DNA of 64,000 nucleotides from Bacillus pumilus (GTDB taxonomy: Bacteria; Bacillota; Bacilli; Bacillales; Bacillaceae): contig NZ_NKHG01000038.1 in the NCBI RefSeq assembly GCF_002744245.1, positions 34,196 to 98,195 of the forward strand, given 5' to 3'. The notes beneath the pieces are model-generated. The model was not told the DNA's origin. It did no database searches and saw nothing but the letters and a program-made list of their open reading frames with translations. The stretch's first letter is position 1. Each line of letters starts with the position of its first letter. This document shows, in pieces, positions 54,836-64,000 of this stretch. The position numbers were made by a program, and so were the translations under genes.

Positions 54836-55729
54836 CTGGAATACTTTAAGTTAACCAAAACGATTGCAGCCAAAGAAGAGGGACTGCTGTTAAAGGATTA
54901 TTTAATCGATCTTGGCATCTCAAAAAGAATGCTTACAGCTATTAAATTTGATGGCGGTGATCTCCTTATTAATGGAGAGCATGTCACCGTGCGGTATGAG
55001 CTCCATAAGGGAGACAGGCTCACCATTTTATTTCCTGAGGAAAAGGTGAGTGAAGGGCTAAAGCCTGCTCCGATCCCGCTCGATATTTTATTCGAGGATG
55101 AGCATGTGCTTGTGCTGAATAAAAAGCCATATATTCCATCAATCCCTTCTAGAGAGCACCCTGAGCACAGTATTGCGAATGGACTGCTCCATTATTATGC
55201 TGAAGAGCCTCTTCGATTGACCGTTCATTTGGTGAACCGCCTTGATCGCGATACTTCTGGTGTGATGCTTGTTGCCAAACACCGCTTTGCGCACAGCCTT
55301 TTATCAAAGGCGCAAAAAAAAGGTGAAGTAAAGCGAACATACAGAGCTTTTACACATGGCATCATCACACAAAAGCACGGAACCATTAGAGCCAACATTG
55401 CTCGAAAAGGGGATAGTATCATTGAACGGAAGGTCGATGATACAGGCCAGAAGGCAGTGACTCATTATACAGTGCGAGCGGTAGACGCTGATCTCAACAT
55501 GTCCGATGTGTCTCTTTCACTTGAAACTGGAAGAACACATCAAATTCGTGTGCACATGCAATACCTTGGTCATCCGCTCATCGGTGATACGCTATATGGC
55601 GAAACGAGCGAGCGGATGGACCGGCAGGCACTGCATAGTGAAACCCTTGTCTTTCCTCATCCGATGACAGGGGAGCAAATGACAATTTCTGCTCCTTTGC
55701 CAGATGATATGGAGTCATTGCTTCTATAA
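54836..55729 (+). CDS. yjbO: RluA-family pseudouridine synthase, apparent CUG start
   Basis: RluA/RluD-type rRNA pseudouridine synthase. LVNRLDRDTSGVML carries the catalytic Asp (about 137), with GRTHQIRVHM and HPLIGDTLYG further on. Homology clearly begins before the first ATG (54929): LEYFKLTKTIAAKEEGLLLK and DYLIDLGISKRML look like the usual N-terminal S4-like part. Between the nadK stop and 54929 this frame has no ATG, GTG or TTG, but has CTG at 54836, 8 nt after AGAGGTC. I therefore place the start there (297 aa). Otherwise the start codon is lost or misread. Confidence 0.82.
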   Translation: MEYFKLTKTIAAKEEGLLLKDYLIDLGISKRMLTAIKFDGGDLLINGEHVTVRYELHKGDRLTILFPEEKVSEGLKPAPIPLDILFEDEHVLVLNKKPYIPSIPSREHPEHSIANGLLHYYAEEPLRLTVHLVNRLDRDTSGVMLVAKHRFAHSLLSKAQKKGEVKRTYRAFTHGIITQKHGTIRANIARKGDSIIERKVDDTGQKAVTHYTVRAVDADLNMSDVSLSLETGRTHQIRVHMQYLGHPLIGDTLYGETSERMDRQALHSETLVFPHPMTGEQMTISAPLPDDMESLLL

Positions 55730-55766
55730 AAAACCCGGTAACCTGCCAAGCAGGGCCGGGTTTTTT
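55727..55766. terminator. Terminator between yjbO and prpE
   Basis: AAACCCGG and CCGGGTTT enclose an inner CCTGC/GCAGG stem, flanked by A and T runs, so it can act on both strands. Confidence 0.9.
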
Positions 55767-56505
55767 ATGTGAAATGATGGAACCTAGAATCATCATAGGG
55801 CATAGATGAAGGAACTGAGACAGTTTCAAGCTCAGGATATCTAAGAGCAGACAGCTGATTGCCAAAGACGCAGCCTGTATCAATATTGATCGTTCTGCCT
55901 ACAAATCTGGGGTCTTTTACTGGTGTATGACCGTAAACAATCCATGGTTTACCATGGTAATCCTTCGCCCAATCCTTTCGCACAGGCCGTCCATCCGGCC
56001 AAGTTTCTCCTGTGACATCTCCAAATAATAAATACGATCGCATCTGTTTATTCGGCGTTTTTCCAATATCCTTTTCCTTCATCGCTGCGTGTGCAATGAT
56101 CAGCTCATTTGGTATCAGCACATCGTAAAGGGGCGCCTCCTCAAATAACCACTTAAATTCATGAGATAACTTGTTTTGTTCATGTAGTGGCAGTTTTTTG
56201 ATTTCGTTCACAGTTGTTTCAATGCCGTGCAGTAATTTAACGGGATTTCCTTTTATATAGCGATAAAGCTTAAAACAATGATTGCCAGGCACGTAGCGAA
56301 TCGCTCCATGTGTATAGGCATGTATGACAAATTGCATCACCTCTACTGATTGAGGACCTCGATCTGTTAAATCCCCGACAAGGGCAAGTGTTCTCTTATC
56401 AGGATGGACGGGTAATCCGTGTTTGAGTTCGTATCCAAGTTTGTGTATGAGGGTAAGCAGCTCTTCGTAGCAGCCGTGGATATCACCAACGATATCGAAT
56501 TTCAT
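55765..56505 (-). CDS. prpE: PrpE, bis(5'-nucleosyl)-tetraphosphatase / Ser-Thr-type phosphatase
   Basis: 246-aa PPP-superfamily enzyme. The metal-binding motifs [10 protein letters not shown] (7-16), GDLTDRGP (about 44-51) and GNH (about 75-77) are intact, and the downstream His in IAHAAM and GHTPV complete the site. PrpE hydrolyses diadenosine tetraphosphate and affects spore germination in B. subtilis. CAGGAGG precedes ATG 56505. Confidence 0.93.
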   Translation of the reverse strand: MKFDIVGDIHGCYEELLTLIHKLGYELKHGLPVHPDKRTLALVGDLTDRGPQSVEVMQFVIHAYTHGAIRYVPGNHCFKLYRYIKGNPVKLLHGIETTVNEIKKLPLHEQNKLSHEFKWLFEEAPLYDVLIPNELIIAHAAMKEKDIGKTPNKQMRSYLLFGDVTGETWPDGRPVRKDWAKDYHGKPWIVYGHTPVKDPRFVGRTINIDTGCVFGNQLSALRYPELETVSVPSSMPYDDSRFHHFT

Positions 56506-56666
56506 AAGATTTCCTCCTGATTTTTCTCATTATTCATCGGGTATGGAGAAGTTTGAATTTTAGAAAATATAACATATGACTTTCATTTCGCTGGAGCAAT
56601 TGTTAGAATCAATGCTTTAACGTAAGACTTAATAGATTCAACATAAATGTTAGGAGGCTTTAGTCA

Positions 56667-58514
56667 ATGGAGCATACATCTGTTTCATCACTCGTTGTCG
56701 TTATTATTGTAGCCTTTTTCACCCCTATTTTATTGCACCGATTTAAGCTGACCATTCCAGTCGTTGTCGCTGAAATTATCATGGGGCTCATCATTGGGAA
56801 AAGCGGTTTTCAGCTTGTTGTCGAACACGATGCATGGCTAGATACGTTGTCCATGCTAGGTTTTATTTTTCTGATGTTTTTAAGTGGGCTTGAAATAGAT
56901 TTTTCTTCTTTTGAATCAAAGAAGAAAGCACGAGAACTTCCAAATGGTTTAAAAGAACCAAATACATTTAAAGCAGCTATCATTATTTTTCTTGGGGTAT
57001 TTTGTATTTCCTTTATCTTGTCCTATGCGTTTGTACTCGCAGGGTTTATCCAAAATGCCTTTTTAATGACGCTCATTATTTCCACCATCTCATTAGGTGT
57101 AGTGGTTCCTACCTTAAAAGAGGAAAAGCTGATGCAAACGAATATTGGTCAAATCATTCTGCTTGTGGCAGTCATTGCTGATTTGGTGACGATGATTTTA
57201 CTCGCTGTGTTTTCCTCCATTTATGGCGATGGAACAGGGAACATGTGGCTGCTCTTATTATTATTTGCAGCAGGCATACTTCTTTATTTATTTGGCCGAG
57301 TATTTAAGACAAAATCCATTTTTCTGTCTATGTCAAAAGGAACGGTGCAAATTGGGACAAGGGCGATCTTTACTCTCATTATAGTCTTAGTTGCCTTATC
57401 TGAATCATTGGGTGCTGAAAATATTCTTGGGGCATTTTTAGCGGGCGTGCTCGTGTCCCTCCTTTCACCAAATAAAGAGCTTGTCCAGCAGCTGGACTCC
57501 TTCGGTTACGGATTTTTGATCCCGATCTTTTTTGTGATGGTTGGAGTGGACCTGAATATATGGGCACTGTTCAAAGATCCAACCATTATGATCATGATTC
57601 CGCTGCTGTTTATCGCACTACTACTTAGTAAGCTCGTCCCAATTCTTTATTTGAAGAAATGGTATGATATGAAAAAAGTCATCGGCTCTGGCTTTTTATT
57701 AACATCGACATTATCACTCGTCATTGCAGCTGCCACGATTGGTGAGCGGCTCGGTATCATTGATCATAAAATGTCAGGAGCACTTATTTTAGTCGCTGTA
57801 TTGACGAGTATTTTAACACCCGTTTGGTTTAAAGCACTGTTTAAAAAAGAACGTGAAACCAGTTATAAAAAGCGTGTGACCTTTATTGGCGCAAACCAGC
57901 TGACCTTACCTGTGACACTTGATTTACATCAGGATGAATATGACATCCGTATTTTGCATGTCTTTCAAGAAAATAAAGAAGTCCTGCTTGCCGACTCAAT
58001 CTTTGAAGTCGAAGCCATTGAACAATACGACGATGATACCCTGAGAAAGGCAGGCATTGGCCAAGAGGATGTTCTAGTCGTTGCAACAGGAAGTGAAACA
58101 AAAAATAAAGAAATTGCTTTATTTGCAAAAGAAGAAGGGGCCAAACAAGTCATTGCAAGTGTGAACAAAGCTGAGTCAGAGCTGACATTAAAGGAAGCAG
58201 GCATTGATACCTTTTCCAACTTCCTATCATCTAAAACGGTGCTCAGAGCATTAATTGAAGTACCTGATGCGATTCGATTGTTAACGAATGAGGATTCTTC
58301 TTTGTATCAAATTCAAATGAACAATCATCGGTATCATAATGTCATGCTCCGGGAATTTCCTTTTACCGGGGATTTGGTATTTGTCCGTATTTTTAGAGGA
58401 GTAGACAGCATAGTACCGCATGGGGATACGACACTCAGAAGCGGTGATCGCGTGCTTGTGTCAGGCTCCCGGGAGTATGTGGCGGGTCTTAGAGCTCAAT
58501 TAGAGTTACAATGA
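56667..58514 (+). CDS. yjbQ: CPA2 cation/proton antiporter with RCK domains
   Basis: 615-aa protein. Residues 1-395 hold about 12 membrane helices of a KefB-type Na+/H+ or K+/H+ exchanger (VVVAEIIMGLIIGKSGF, GAENILGAFLAGVLVSLLSP). They are followed by a TrkA-N-like domain (about 400-510, KRVTFIGANQLTLPV... EDVLVVATGSETKN) and a TrkA-C domain (about 530-612). The nucleotide-binding glycine loop is degenerate. TTAGGAGG precedes the ATG. Ion specificity is inferred as K+. Confidence 0.9.
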   Translation: MEHTSVSSLVVVIIVAFFTPILLHRFKLTIPVVVAEIIMGLIIGKSGFQLVVEHDAWLDTLSMLGFIFLMFLSGLEIDFSSFESKKKARELPNGLKEPNTFKAAIIIFLGVFCISFILSYAFVLAGFIQNAFLMTLIISTISLGVVVPTLKEEKLMQTNIGQIILLVAVIADLVTMILLAVFSSIYGDGTGNMWLLLLLFAAGILLYLFGRVFKTKSIFLSMSKGTVQIGTRAIFTLIIVLVALSESLGAENILGAFLAGVLVSLLSPNKELVQQLDSFGYGFLIPIFFVMVGVDLNIWALFKDPTIMIMIPLLFIALLLSKLVPILYLKKWYDMKKVIGSGFLLTSTLSLVIAAATIGERLGIIDHKMSGALILVAVLTSILTPVWFKALFKKERETSYKKRVTFIGANQLTLPVTLDLHQDEYDIRILHVFQENKEVLLADSIFEVEAIEQYDDDTLRKAGIGQEDVLVVATGSETKNKEIALFAKEEGAKQVIASVNKAESELTLKEAGIDTFSNFLSSKTVLRALIEVPDAIRLLTNEDSSLYQIQMNNHRYHNVMLREFPFTGDLVFVRIFRGVDSIVPHGDTTLRSGDRVLVSGSREYVAGLRAQLELQ

Positions 58515-58518
58515 ATCC

Positions 58519-58547
58519 TTGACCAATGAACAATTCCTGATTAAGAT
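58519..58547 (+). promoter_or_regulatory. thi operon promoter
   Basis: TTGACC (58519-58524), 17-nt spacer, TAAGAT (58542-58547), just upstream of the riboswitch. Confidence 0.7.
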
Positions 58548-58572
58548 AGAGGTACAACATCATATGTTTGAT

Positions 58573-58665
58573 CCACTAGGGGAGTCCTTTAAAAGGGCTG
58601 AGATAAAAGTGTAGACTTTTAGACCCTCATTACCTGAACAGGTTCATACCTGCGTAGGGAAGTGG
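58573..58665 (+). promoter_or_regulatory. TPP riboswitch (THI element)
   Basis: The P1 arms CCACT (58573-58577) and AGTGG (58661-58665) enclose GGGGAGTCC, GGGCTGAGA, ACCCTCATTACCTGAAC and GGTTCATACCTGCGTAGGG, the conserved TPP aptamer. With TPP bound, the downstream terminator should form. Confidence 0.96.
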
Positions 58666-58698
58666 TGCGGTTTTTGACTATGCTTTTGACAAATTCCA

Positions 58699-58730
58699 AG
58701 CCACTTTCTACGCGGAAAGTGGCTTTTTTA
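58699..58730 (+). terminator. Riboswitch-controlled terminator before tenA
   Basis: AGCCACTTTC, short loop, GAAAGTGGCT, then six Ts. The GCCACTT arm can alternatively pair with the aptamer 3' end (AAGTGG), the likely antiterminator switch. Confidence 0.9.
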
Positions 58731-58755
58731 TATGGAAAAATAGGAGGAGAGGAAC

Positions 58756-59466
58756 ATGACATTTTCACAGGAATGTAAAGAGGCGGCAGCGACATGGTGG
58801 AATGGAAGCTTTACGCACCCTTTTGTGAAAGGGATTGGAGATGGCACACTTTCACTCGATCGTTTCACCTATTATGTGATGCAGGATTCATATTACTTAA
58901 CCCATTTTGCCAAGGTGCAAGCGTATGGAGCTGCGATTAGTGAGGACTTACATACGACTGGCAGAATGGCGTATCATGCGCAGGGCACGTATGAAGCAGA
59001 ACTATCACTGCATAGGAAATTCACAGAGCTCCTTCAGATCTCTGATGAAGCTCTCGCAAGCTTCAAGCCTTCTCCAACTGCTTATGCGTATACCTCTCAT
59101 ATGTACCGGTCTGTCAAAAGCGGGCGATTTGAAGAAATATTAGCCGCGTTATTGCCGTGCTACTGGCTATATTATGAGGTGGGTGAAAAACTGAAACAAA
59201 CGACACCTGACCATCCCATTTATCAAGAATGGATTTTGACTTATGGAGGGGATTGGTTTAAAGAGCTTGTCTTTGAACAGGTTAACCGTTTTGATGAACT
59301 CGCAGAAAAAGCACCAGAACATGTGCGGGCCAATATGAAAGAAAATTTTGTGATTTCAAGTTATTATAAATACCATTTCTGGGAGATGGCATATGAAAAA
59401 GAAACGTGGCAAACAGCATGCTTAGATGGGGCTGGTGCAAATGGAACTCCACGCAGTAACAAATAA
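58756..59466 (+). CDS. tenA: Aminopyrimidine aminohydrolase (thiaminase II)
   Basis: 236 aa, length of B. subtilis TenA. Salvages HMP from degraded thiamine. Cys135 in LLPCYWLYYE is the nucleophile; FTYYVMQDSYYLTHFAK and the C-terminal SSYYKYHFWEMAYEKETW are conserved. TAGGAGGAG precedes the ATG. First gene after the TPP riboswitch. Confidence 0.95.
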   Translation: MTFSQECKEAAATWWNGSFTHPFVKGIGDGTLSLDRFTYYVMQDSYYLTHFAKVQAYGAAISEDLHTTGRMAYHAQGTYEAELSLHRKFTELLQISDEALASFKPSPTAYAYTSHMYRSVKSGRFEEILAALLPCYWLYYEVGEKLKQTTPDHPIYQEWILTYGGDWFKELVFEQVNRFDELAEKAPEHVRANMKENFVISSYYKYHFWEMAYEKETWQTACLDGAGANGTPRSNK

Positions 59467-60058
59467 TTCGTTTCCCGTCATCGAGCTGATCAAGCAAATA
59501 AGAGCCATTGAATTTGAAGTGGACTTTATTCATATCCGGGAACGATCTAAAACAGCCAGTGAGCTCATCTATCTTGTAAAACAACTCCTTTCAGAAGGAG
59601 TACCCAAAGAGAAACTTGTGATCAATGACCGAGTCGACGTCGCGTTGCTCACCAATATTCACCGAGTACATCTCCCGGGCCACAGCTTTTCGCCAAAGGA
59701 GCTGAGACAAAAATTTCCTCACCTTCATGCGGGTGTGTCTGTTCATTCGATCGAAGAAGCCAAAGCAGCAGAGAAGAACGGGGCAGAGTATGTCATGTTT
59801 GGGCATGTGTATGACACCTCATGTAAACCGGGACTGAGGGCAAGGGGAGTAGAGCTTGTAGAAGAACTGACTTCCGTGCTGTCCATTCCGGTTGTGGTGA
59901 TTGGCGGCTTGACGCCTGAGCGCATTCCGGAAATGATGCATGTGAATGTGAAAGGAATTGCTGTCATGTCGGGGATTTTTTCTCAACATCAGCCGCGCAT
60001 CATGGCGCATGCCTTTTCTAAAAAGCTAAAGGAGAATCCTTATGAAAAAGCATTATGA
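59441..60058 (+). CDS. tenI: Thiazole tautomerase
   Basis: 205-aa ThiE-like TIM barrel that aromatises the ThiG product. VDFIHIRERSKTASELI, NDRVDVALLTNIHRVHLP, VSVHSIEEAKAAEKNGAEYVMFGHVYDT and GVKGIAVMSGIF-type C-terminal phosphate loop are visible. ATG 59441 (26 nt inside tenA) gives MELHAVTNN, as in B. subtilis TenI. Overlaps thiO by 17 nt. Confidence 0.93.
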   Translation: MELHAVTNNSFPVIELIKQIRAIEFEVDFIHIRERSKTASELIYLVKQLLSEGVPKEKLVINDRVDVALLTNIHRVHLPGHSFSPKELRQKFPHLHAGVSVHSIEEAKAAEKNGAEYVMFGHVYDTSCKPGLRARGVELVEELTSVLSIPVVVIGGLTPERIPEMMHVNVKGIAVMSGIFSQHQPRIMAHAFSKKLKENPYEKAL

Positions 60059-61154
60059 CGTTGCAATCATTGGTGGTGGAATCATAGGGGTGTCAATTGC
60101 CTATCACCTTGCTAAAGCAGGAAAGCAGGTTGCCTTACTTGAGGCGAACGAGATAGGGAAGCAATCGACGAGTGCGGCCGCTGGGATGCTCGGTGCACAT
60201 GCTGAAGGAGAGGGACATGAGGATATTTTTTTTCAAGTGGGCAGAGCAAGCCAGGCATTATACGAAAAATTAAAAGTCGATCTTCGGCATGAATCAGGCA
60301 TTGATATTCGGACATCAGCGGGCGGCATTATGAAGGTGGCCTTTACAGAAGAAGAAAAACGTGCACTTTGCCGGATGCAGCATTTGTCTACTTTTCAATG
60401 GCTTGAAGCAAGCAGTGTAAAAAAACGAATGCCCCAAATCGCAGATCACATTATAGGAGCAGGTCTGATTGAAGATGATGTCCATGTTGAGCCTTATGCG
60501 GTATGCAGGGCATTGTGGCAGGCGGCCGTTTGGTACGGGGCGGATGTGAAGGAGTTTACACCCGTTATCGAAGTGGAGCGGGATAAAGAGGCATTGACTA
60601 TCAGAACAGCCGAAGGCACATTCACATGTGATCACCTCACTGTAGCAAGTGGTGTATGGTCTGGCCGGTTTTTTGAAGAGCTAGGATTATCTCATTCTCT
60701 CTATCCAGTCAAAGGAGAATGTGTGTCTGTATGGAACAGCGGTCCAGCGCTTGCACATACCATTTATCATGATCATTGTTATGTCGTTCAAAGAGATAGT
60801 GGAAAGCTGGTCATTGGTGCAACGATGAAGCCAAATGAGTGGCAGGCCGTTCCGACACTTGGCGGTATTGAGGCTGTTATTCAAAAAGCGTCTCAGCTCA
60901 TGCCTTCCATTCAGGAGATGCCGATAGATCAGTGCTGGGCAGGTCTTCGTCCAGCGACAAGCGACCTGCATCCCTATATCGGAAGACACCCAGACGATGA
61001 GCGTATTCTTTTTGCTACAGGACATTACCGGAATGGCATATTACTTGCGCCAATTACGGGAGAAATCATTCGAGACCTCATATTAGGCGAGCCTGTAAAT
61101 GAGGAATGGCTACATGCATTTCGGATTGGCCGAAAGGAGGCGTTGTTTGTATGA
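60042..61154 (+). CDS. thiO: Glycine oxidase
   Basis: 370-aa FAD enzyme; oxidises glycine to the imine used for the thiazole ring. DVAIIGGGIIGVSIAYHLAKAG (6-27) is the FAD-binding GxGxxG; CWAGLRPATSDLHPYIG and ATGHYRNGILLAPITGEII form the C-terminal DAO region, with the Arg that holds the glycine carboxylate. AAGGAG precedes the ATG. The stop overlaps thiS (ATGA). Confidence 0.95.
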   Translation: MKKHYDVAIIGGGIIGVSIAYHLAKAGKQVALLEANEIGKQSTSAAAGMLGAHAEGEGHEDIFFQVGRASQALYEKLKVDLRHESGIDIRTSAGGIMKVAFTEEEKRALCRMQHLSTFQWLEASSVKKRMPQIADHIIGAGLIEDDVHVEPYAVCRALWQAAVWYGADVKEFTPVIEVERDKEALTIRTAEGTFTCDHLTVASGVWSGRFFEELGLSHSLYPVKGECVSVWNSGPALAHTIYHDHCYVVQRDSGKLVIGATMKPNEWQAVPTLGGIEAVIQKASQLMPSIQEMPIDQCWAGLRPATSDLHPYIGRHPDDERILFATGHYRNGILLAPITGEIIRDLILGEPVNEEWLHAFRIGRKEALFV

Positions 61155-61354
61155 AAATTCAATTGAATGGCAGAATGGTTGATTTCGATAAAGAGAACGG
61201 AACAATCTTTGATCTGCTATCAGCCTATCAGCTTGAAAACCGTGTGGTGATTGTCGAAAAGAACCAAGAAATTATTGATAAAGAAGTCTTTCAACAAGTA
61301 GAAATTAAACCAAATGACACGATTGAAATCGTTCACTTTGTAGGAGGAGGATGA
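61151..61354 (+). CDS. thiS: Sulfur carrier protein ThiS
   Basis: 67-aa ubiquitin-fold carrier ending in Gly-Gly (VHFVGGG), the end adenylated by ThiF and turned into a thiocarboxylate. ATG 61151 overlaps the thiO stop, after AAAGGAGG. Directly before thiG, its partner. Confidence 0.94.
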   Translation: MKIQLNGRMVDFDKENGTIFDLLSAYQLENRVVIVEKNQEIIDKEVFQQVEIKPNDTIEIVHFVGGG

Positions 61355-61358
61355 CATC

Positions 61359-62126
61359 ATGCTACACATTGGCGGAAAAACATTCACATCAAGATTATTA
61401 CTTGGTACAGGAAAGTATCCATCGTTTGAGATTCAAAAGGAAGCGGTGAACGTGTCAGAAGCTGAAATTTTGACCTTTGCTGTGCGAAGAATGAACATTT
61501 TCGAAGAATCACAGCCGAATTTTTTAGAGCAGCTCGATTTATCAAAATATACATTGCTTCCGAATACAGCAGGCGCAAGTACAGCGGAAGAAGCGGTGCG
61601 TATTGCCCGTTTAGCGAAAGCTTCTGGACTGTGTGACATGATCAAGGTGGAAGTGATTGGCTGTTCAAGATCTCTCCTTCCAGATCCAGTCGAAACGTTA
61701 AAAGCATCTGAAATGCTACTGGAAGAAGGCTTTATCGTGCTGCCATATACATCAGATGATGTGGTGCTGGCAAGAAAATTAGAAGAACTCGGTGTTCATG
61801 CCATTATGCCAGGGGCTTCTCCAATCGGTTCAGGTCAAGGCTTACTAAACCCTCTGAATCTCTCATTTATTATCGAGCAAGCGAAGGTGCCGGTCATTAT
61901 TGATGCCGGTGTAGGCTCTCCTAAGGATGCTGCTTATGCGATGGAATTAGGGGCTGACGCTGTACTACTGAATACCGCTGTGTCTGGCGCAAAGGACCCT
62001 GTGAAAATGGCAAAAGCGATGAAGCTGGCGATTGAATCGGGAAGACTTGGTTTCGAGGCAGGTCGAATTCCTTTGAAAAACTATGGTACAGCCAGCAGTC
62101 CGCAGGAAGGAATGCCAGCGTTTTGA
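61359..62126 (+). CDS. thiG: Thiazole synthase
   Basis: 255-aa TIM barrel that builds the thiazole phosphate from DXP, ThiS-thiocarboxylate and dehydroglycine. Lys96 in DMIKVEVIG is the Schiff-base residue. [19 protein letters not shown] and [29 protein letters not shown] form the phosphate site. GGAGGAGG precedes the ATG. The stop overlaps the TTG of thiF. Confidence 0.96.
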   Translation: MLHIGGKTFTSRLLLGTGKYPSFEIQKEAVNVSEAEILTFAVRRMNIFEESQPNFLEQLDLSKYTLLPNTAGASTAEEAVRIARLAKASGLCDMIKVEVIGCSRSLLPDPVETLKASEMLLEEGFIVLPYTSDDVVLARKLEELGVHAIMPGASPIGSGQGLLNPLNLSFIIEQAKVPVIIDAGVGSPKDAAYAMELGADAVLLNTAVSGAKDPVKMAKAMKLAIESGRLGFEAGRIPLKNYGTASSPQEGMPAF

Positions 62127-63136
62127 GCACACGTTATTCACGCCAAGAGCTTTTTAGACCAATCGGAAAAGATGGGCAAAAGCGGCTAAACGGCTCAAAG
62201 GCCGTTATTATTGGAGCGGGAGCACTTGGAACAGCCAGTGCTGAAATGCTCGTTCGTGCTGGCGTGGGCTCTGTGACCATTTTGGATCGAGATTATATTG
62301 AATGGAGCAATCTTCAGCGTCAGCAGCTTTACACAGAGCAAGATGTACAAGATCGGCTACCAAAGGCTGTAGCAGCTGAGAAAAGGTTACAGCAGGTGAA
62401 CAGTGAGGTGCATGTAAGAGGAATCGTCATCGACGTGACCGCTCAACATATTGATGAACTTGTCAGTGACGCTTCAATCATCGTGGATGCAGCGGATAAT
62501 TTTGAGGTGCGAATGATCGCAAATGATGCGGCCATCAAACATCAAATTCCCTTCCTTTATGGAGCCTGTGTAGCCAGCTATGGTATTCAATTGACTGTCA
62601 TTCCTGGCGAGACGCCGTGTTTACACTGCCTGCTTGACCATTTGCCTGCACAAGGCATGACATGTGATACAGCTGGTATTATTAGTCCGGTTGTGCAGCA
62701 GGTGGCGGCATATCAAGTAGCAGATGCACTTAAATTGCTAACAGGACATCAAGTCACGCCGATATTAAGGTCTTTTGATTTATGGACAAATGAACGATCT
62801 GATATTCGCTCCGTCTCATCATTAAAGAAAGAACAATGTCCAAGCTGTGGACTCAAGGCATACCCATTTTTATCATATGACCGAAGAGCGAAGGCAGACA
62901 TACTATGTGGACGCAATACGGTACAAATCCGCAGTGCTGCTGATGCACCACCGCCTTTACATGAAGTGGCCCTTCGGTTAAAGAAAGCAGGGATGGATGT
63001 GCTTGAAAATCCGTATTTGCTTTCCTGTCAAAAGGATGAGTACAAACTCGTCTTATTCAAAGATGGCAGAGCACTTGTGCATGGTACTAGTGATATTGCC
63101 AAAGCGAGAACGATTTATCATCAATGGATTGGCTAA
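62123..63136 (+). CDS. thiF: ThiS adenylyltransferase (E1-like)
   Basis: 337-aa E1/MoeB-type enzyme that activates ThiS with [20 protein letters not shown] is the nucleotide loop, [17 protein letters not shown] the conserved E1 stretch. The zinc site is CLHC and CPSC. The last 70 residues follow the adenylation domain and look like a small regulatory tail. Starts with TTG at 62123, overlapping the thiG stop. Confidence 0.93.
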   Translation: MSTRYSRQELFRPIGKDGQKRLNGSKAVIIGAGALGTASAEMLVRAGVGSVTILDRDYIEWSNLQRQQLYTEQDVQDRLPKAVAAEKRLQQVNSEVHVRGIVIDVTAQHIDELVSDASIIVDAADNFEVRMIANDAAIKHQIPFLYGACVASYGIQLTVIPGETPCLHCLLDHLPAQGMTCDTAGIISPVVQQVAAYQVADALKLLTGHQVTPILRSFDLWTNERSDIRSVSSLKKEQCPSCGLKAYPFLSYDRRAKADILCGRNTVQIRSAADAPPPLHEVALRLKKAGMDVLENPYLLSCQKDEYKLVLFKDGRALVHGTSDIAKARTIYHQWIG

Positions 63137-63153
63137 TGAGAGGGTGTGGTGAA

Positions 63154-63963
63154 ATGACAATCAAAAAAGCGTTAACAATCGCAGGTTCAGATTCTGGCGG
63201 CGGGGCAGGAATTCAAGCAGATTTGAAAACCTTTCAGGAGCTCGGTGTATACGGGATGTCTGCCATCACAGCGATTACGGCACAAAATACACTTGGCGTT
63301 CACGGTATATATCCACTTTCTATCGAGGCACTAAAAAGCCAGATAGATGCAGTAGCAGAAGACTTATTGCCGGATGCGGTCAAGACAGGGATGCTGTGGA
63401 GTGCTGACATGATCACCACCGTCGCTGAAAAAACGGTGCAATATCAGATGAAGCTGATTGTAGATCCAGTCATGATTGCAAAAGGTGGTGCTTCTTTATT
63501 AAATGAAGACGCTGTTACTGCACTGAAAACACATTTGCTGCCTGTCAGCTATGCGGTAACGCCAAATCTCCCTGAGGCAGAAGTACTGACAGACATGCGT
63601 ATTCAGACAAAAGAGGATCGCTATCGAGCAGCAGAACGACTTTATGAGCTTGGCACGAAATATGTCGTGATCAAAGGTGGCCACTGTCCTTCTGGCGGCC
63701 TGATTACAGACCTGTTGTATGATGGAAAGGGCTTTATTGAAGTCACAAATGAACATATTGATACACCGCATACACACGGCACAGGCTGTACTTTTGCAGC
63801 GGCATTAACCGCAGAAATAGCCAAAGGATGTTCCATGAAGGAAGCCTTTGAAACAGCAGAAACCTTTGTCCATGAGGCCATCACATATCCTTTGCATATT
63901 GGTGCTGGGCATGGGCCTACCAACCATTTTGCTTATCAGCAAAACAGGGGTAAAGAGGTGTGA
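63154..63963 (+). CDS. thiD: HMP/HMP-phosphate kinase
   Basis: 269-aa ribokinase-fold kinase phosphorylating hydroxymethylpyrimidine and its phosphate. ALTIAGSDSGGGAGIQADLKTF (6-27) and DTPHTHGTGCTFAAALTAEIAKG are the substrate and anion-hole motifs. ATG 63154 follows GAGGGTGTGG; an earlier in-frame start overlaps thiF and has no ribosome site. Equivalent to B. subtilis YjbV. Last thi gene in the window. Confidence 0.95.
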   Translation: MTIKKALTIAGSDSGGGAGIQADLKTFQELGVYGMSAITAITAQNTLGVHGIYPLSIEALKSQIDAVAEDLLPDAVKTGMLWSADMITTVAEKTVQYQMKLIVDPVMIAKGGASLLNEDAVTALKTHLLPVSYAVTPNLPEAEVLTDMRIQTKEDRYRAAERLYELGTKYVVIKGGHCPSGGLITDLLYDGKGFIEVTNEHIDTPHTHGTGCTFAAALTAEIAKGCSMKEAFETAETFVHEAITYPLHIGAGHGPTNHFAYQQNRGKEV

Positions 63964-63964
63964 T

Positions 63965-63984
63965 CGTCCTCACTTGTGAGGACG
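63965..63984 (+). terminator. Hairpin at the end of the thi operon
   Basis: CGTCCTCA, CTTG loop, TGAGGACG: perfect stem just after the thiD stop but no T run in the visible sequence; the window ends soon after. Confidence 0.45.
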
Positions 63985-64000
63985 GTAGCGTGTAGACAAA

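Overview
This window is a low-GC Firmicutes chromosome segment. Its gene order follows the yitS-yjbV (thiD) region of Bacillus subtilis almost gene for gene, while the proteins are clearly diverged from it. I infer a Bacillus of the B. pumilus / B. safensis / B. altitudinis group; the species call is an inference from synteny and divergence. I saw no prophage, IS element, CRISPR array, rRNA or tRNA gene. The window is ordinary core genome with a few inserted or variable genes.

Layout. 1-8.7 kb: 3' part of a chemotaxis receptor, then the yit cluster (yitS, yitT, a BsuPI-domain lipoprotein, a 49-aa gene, yizC, yitU, yitV, yitW, yitY, yitZ). 8.7-18.2 kb: the arginine operon argCJBD-carAB-argF behind one promoter, with carB broken by a one-base deletion. 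18.2-26.7 kb: yjzC, an added MFS permease, yjzD, yjaU, yjaV, med-comZ (competence), yjzB, fabHA-fabF with a FapR operator, yjaZ. 26.8-32.5 kb: app oligopeptide operon, in which appD carries two one-base deletions. 32.6-40.9 kb: yjbA, trpS with a T-box leader, and the opp operon. 40.9-49.2 kb: a small membrane protein, yjbC-spx, yjbE, mecA, an inserted cardiolipin synthase gene, coiA behind a textbook ComK box, and pepF. 49.2-51.3 kb: yizD, the RoxS/RsaE-type small RNA with a Rex-like operator, spxH (yjbH) and the truncated haemoglobin yjbI. 51.3-58.5 kb: cwlQ, yjbK, yjbL, relQ, nadK, yjbO, prpE, yjbQ. 58.5-64 kb: TPP-riboswitch-controlled thiamine operon tenA-tenI-thiO-S-G-F-D.

How the genes work together. 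Arginine synthesis from N-acetylglutamate semialdehyde to citrulline is encoded in one transcript. Two full oligopeptide ABC systems (App and Opp) lie 3 kb apart; both have a hairpin after the binding-protein gene that should make the solute-binding protein more abundant than the permease. The 41-51 kb stretch is a redox and competence control neighbourhood: Spx, its ClpXP adaptor SpxH, the ClpC adaptor MecA (ComK turnover), the ComK target coiA, and the redox-controlled sRNA RoxS. Candidate ECF-sigma and SigB promoters precede yjbC-spx, and a candidate SigB promoter precedes mecA. The thiamine genes cover salvage (tenA), thiazole synthesis (thiO, thiS, thiG, thiF) and HMP phosphorylation (thiD).

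I found no wholly new multi-gene system. The most checkable oddities are the three one-base deletions in carB and appD, the apparent CUG start of yjbO, and the regulatory sites listed below.
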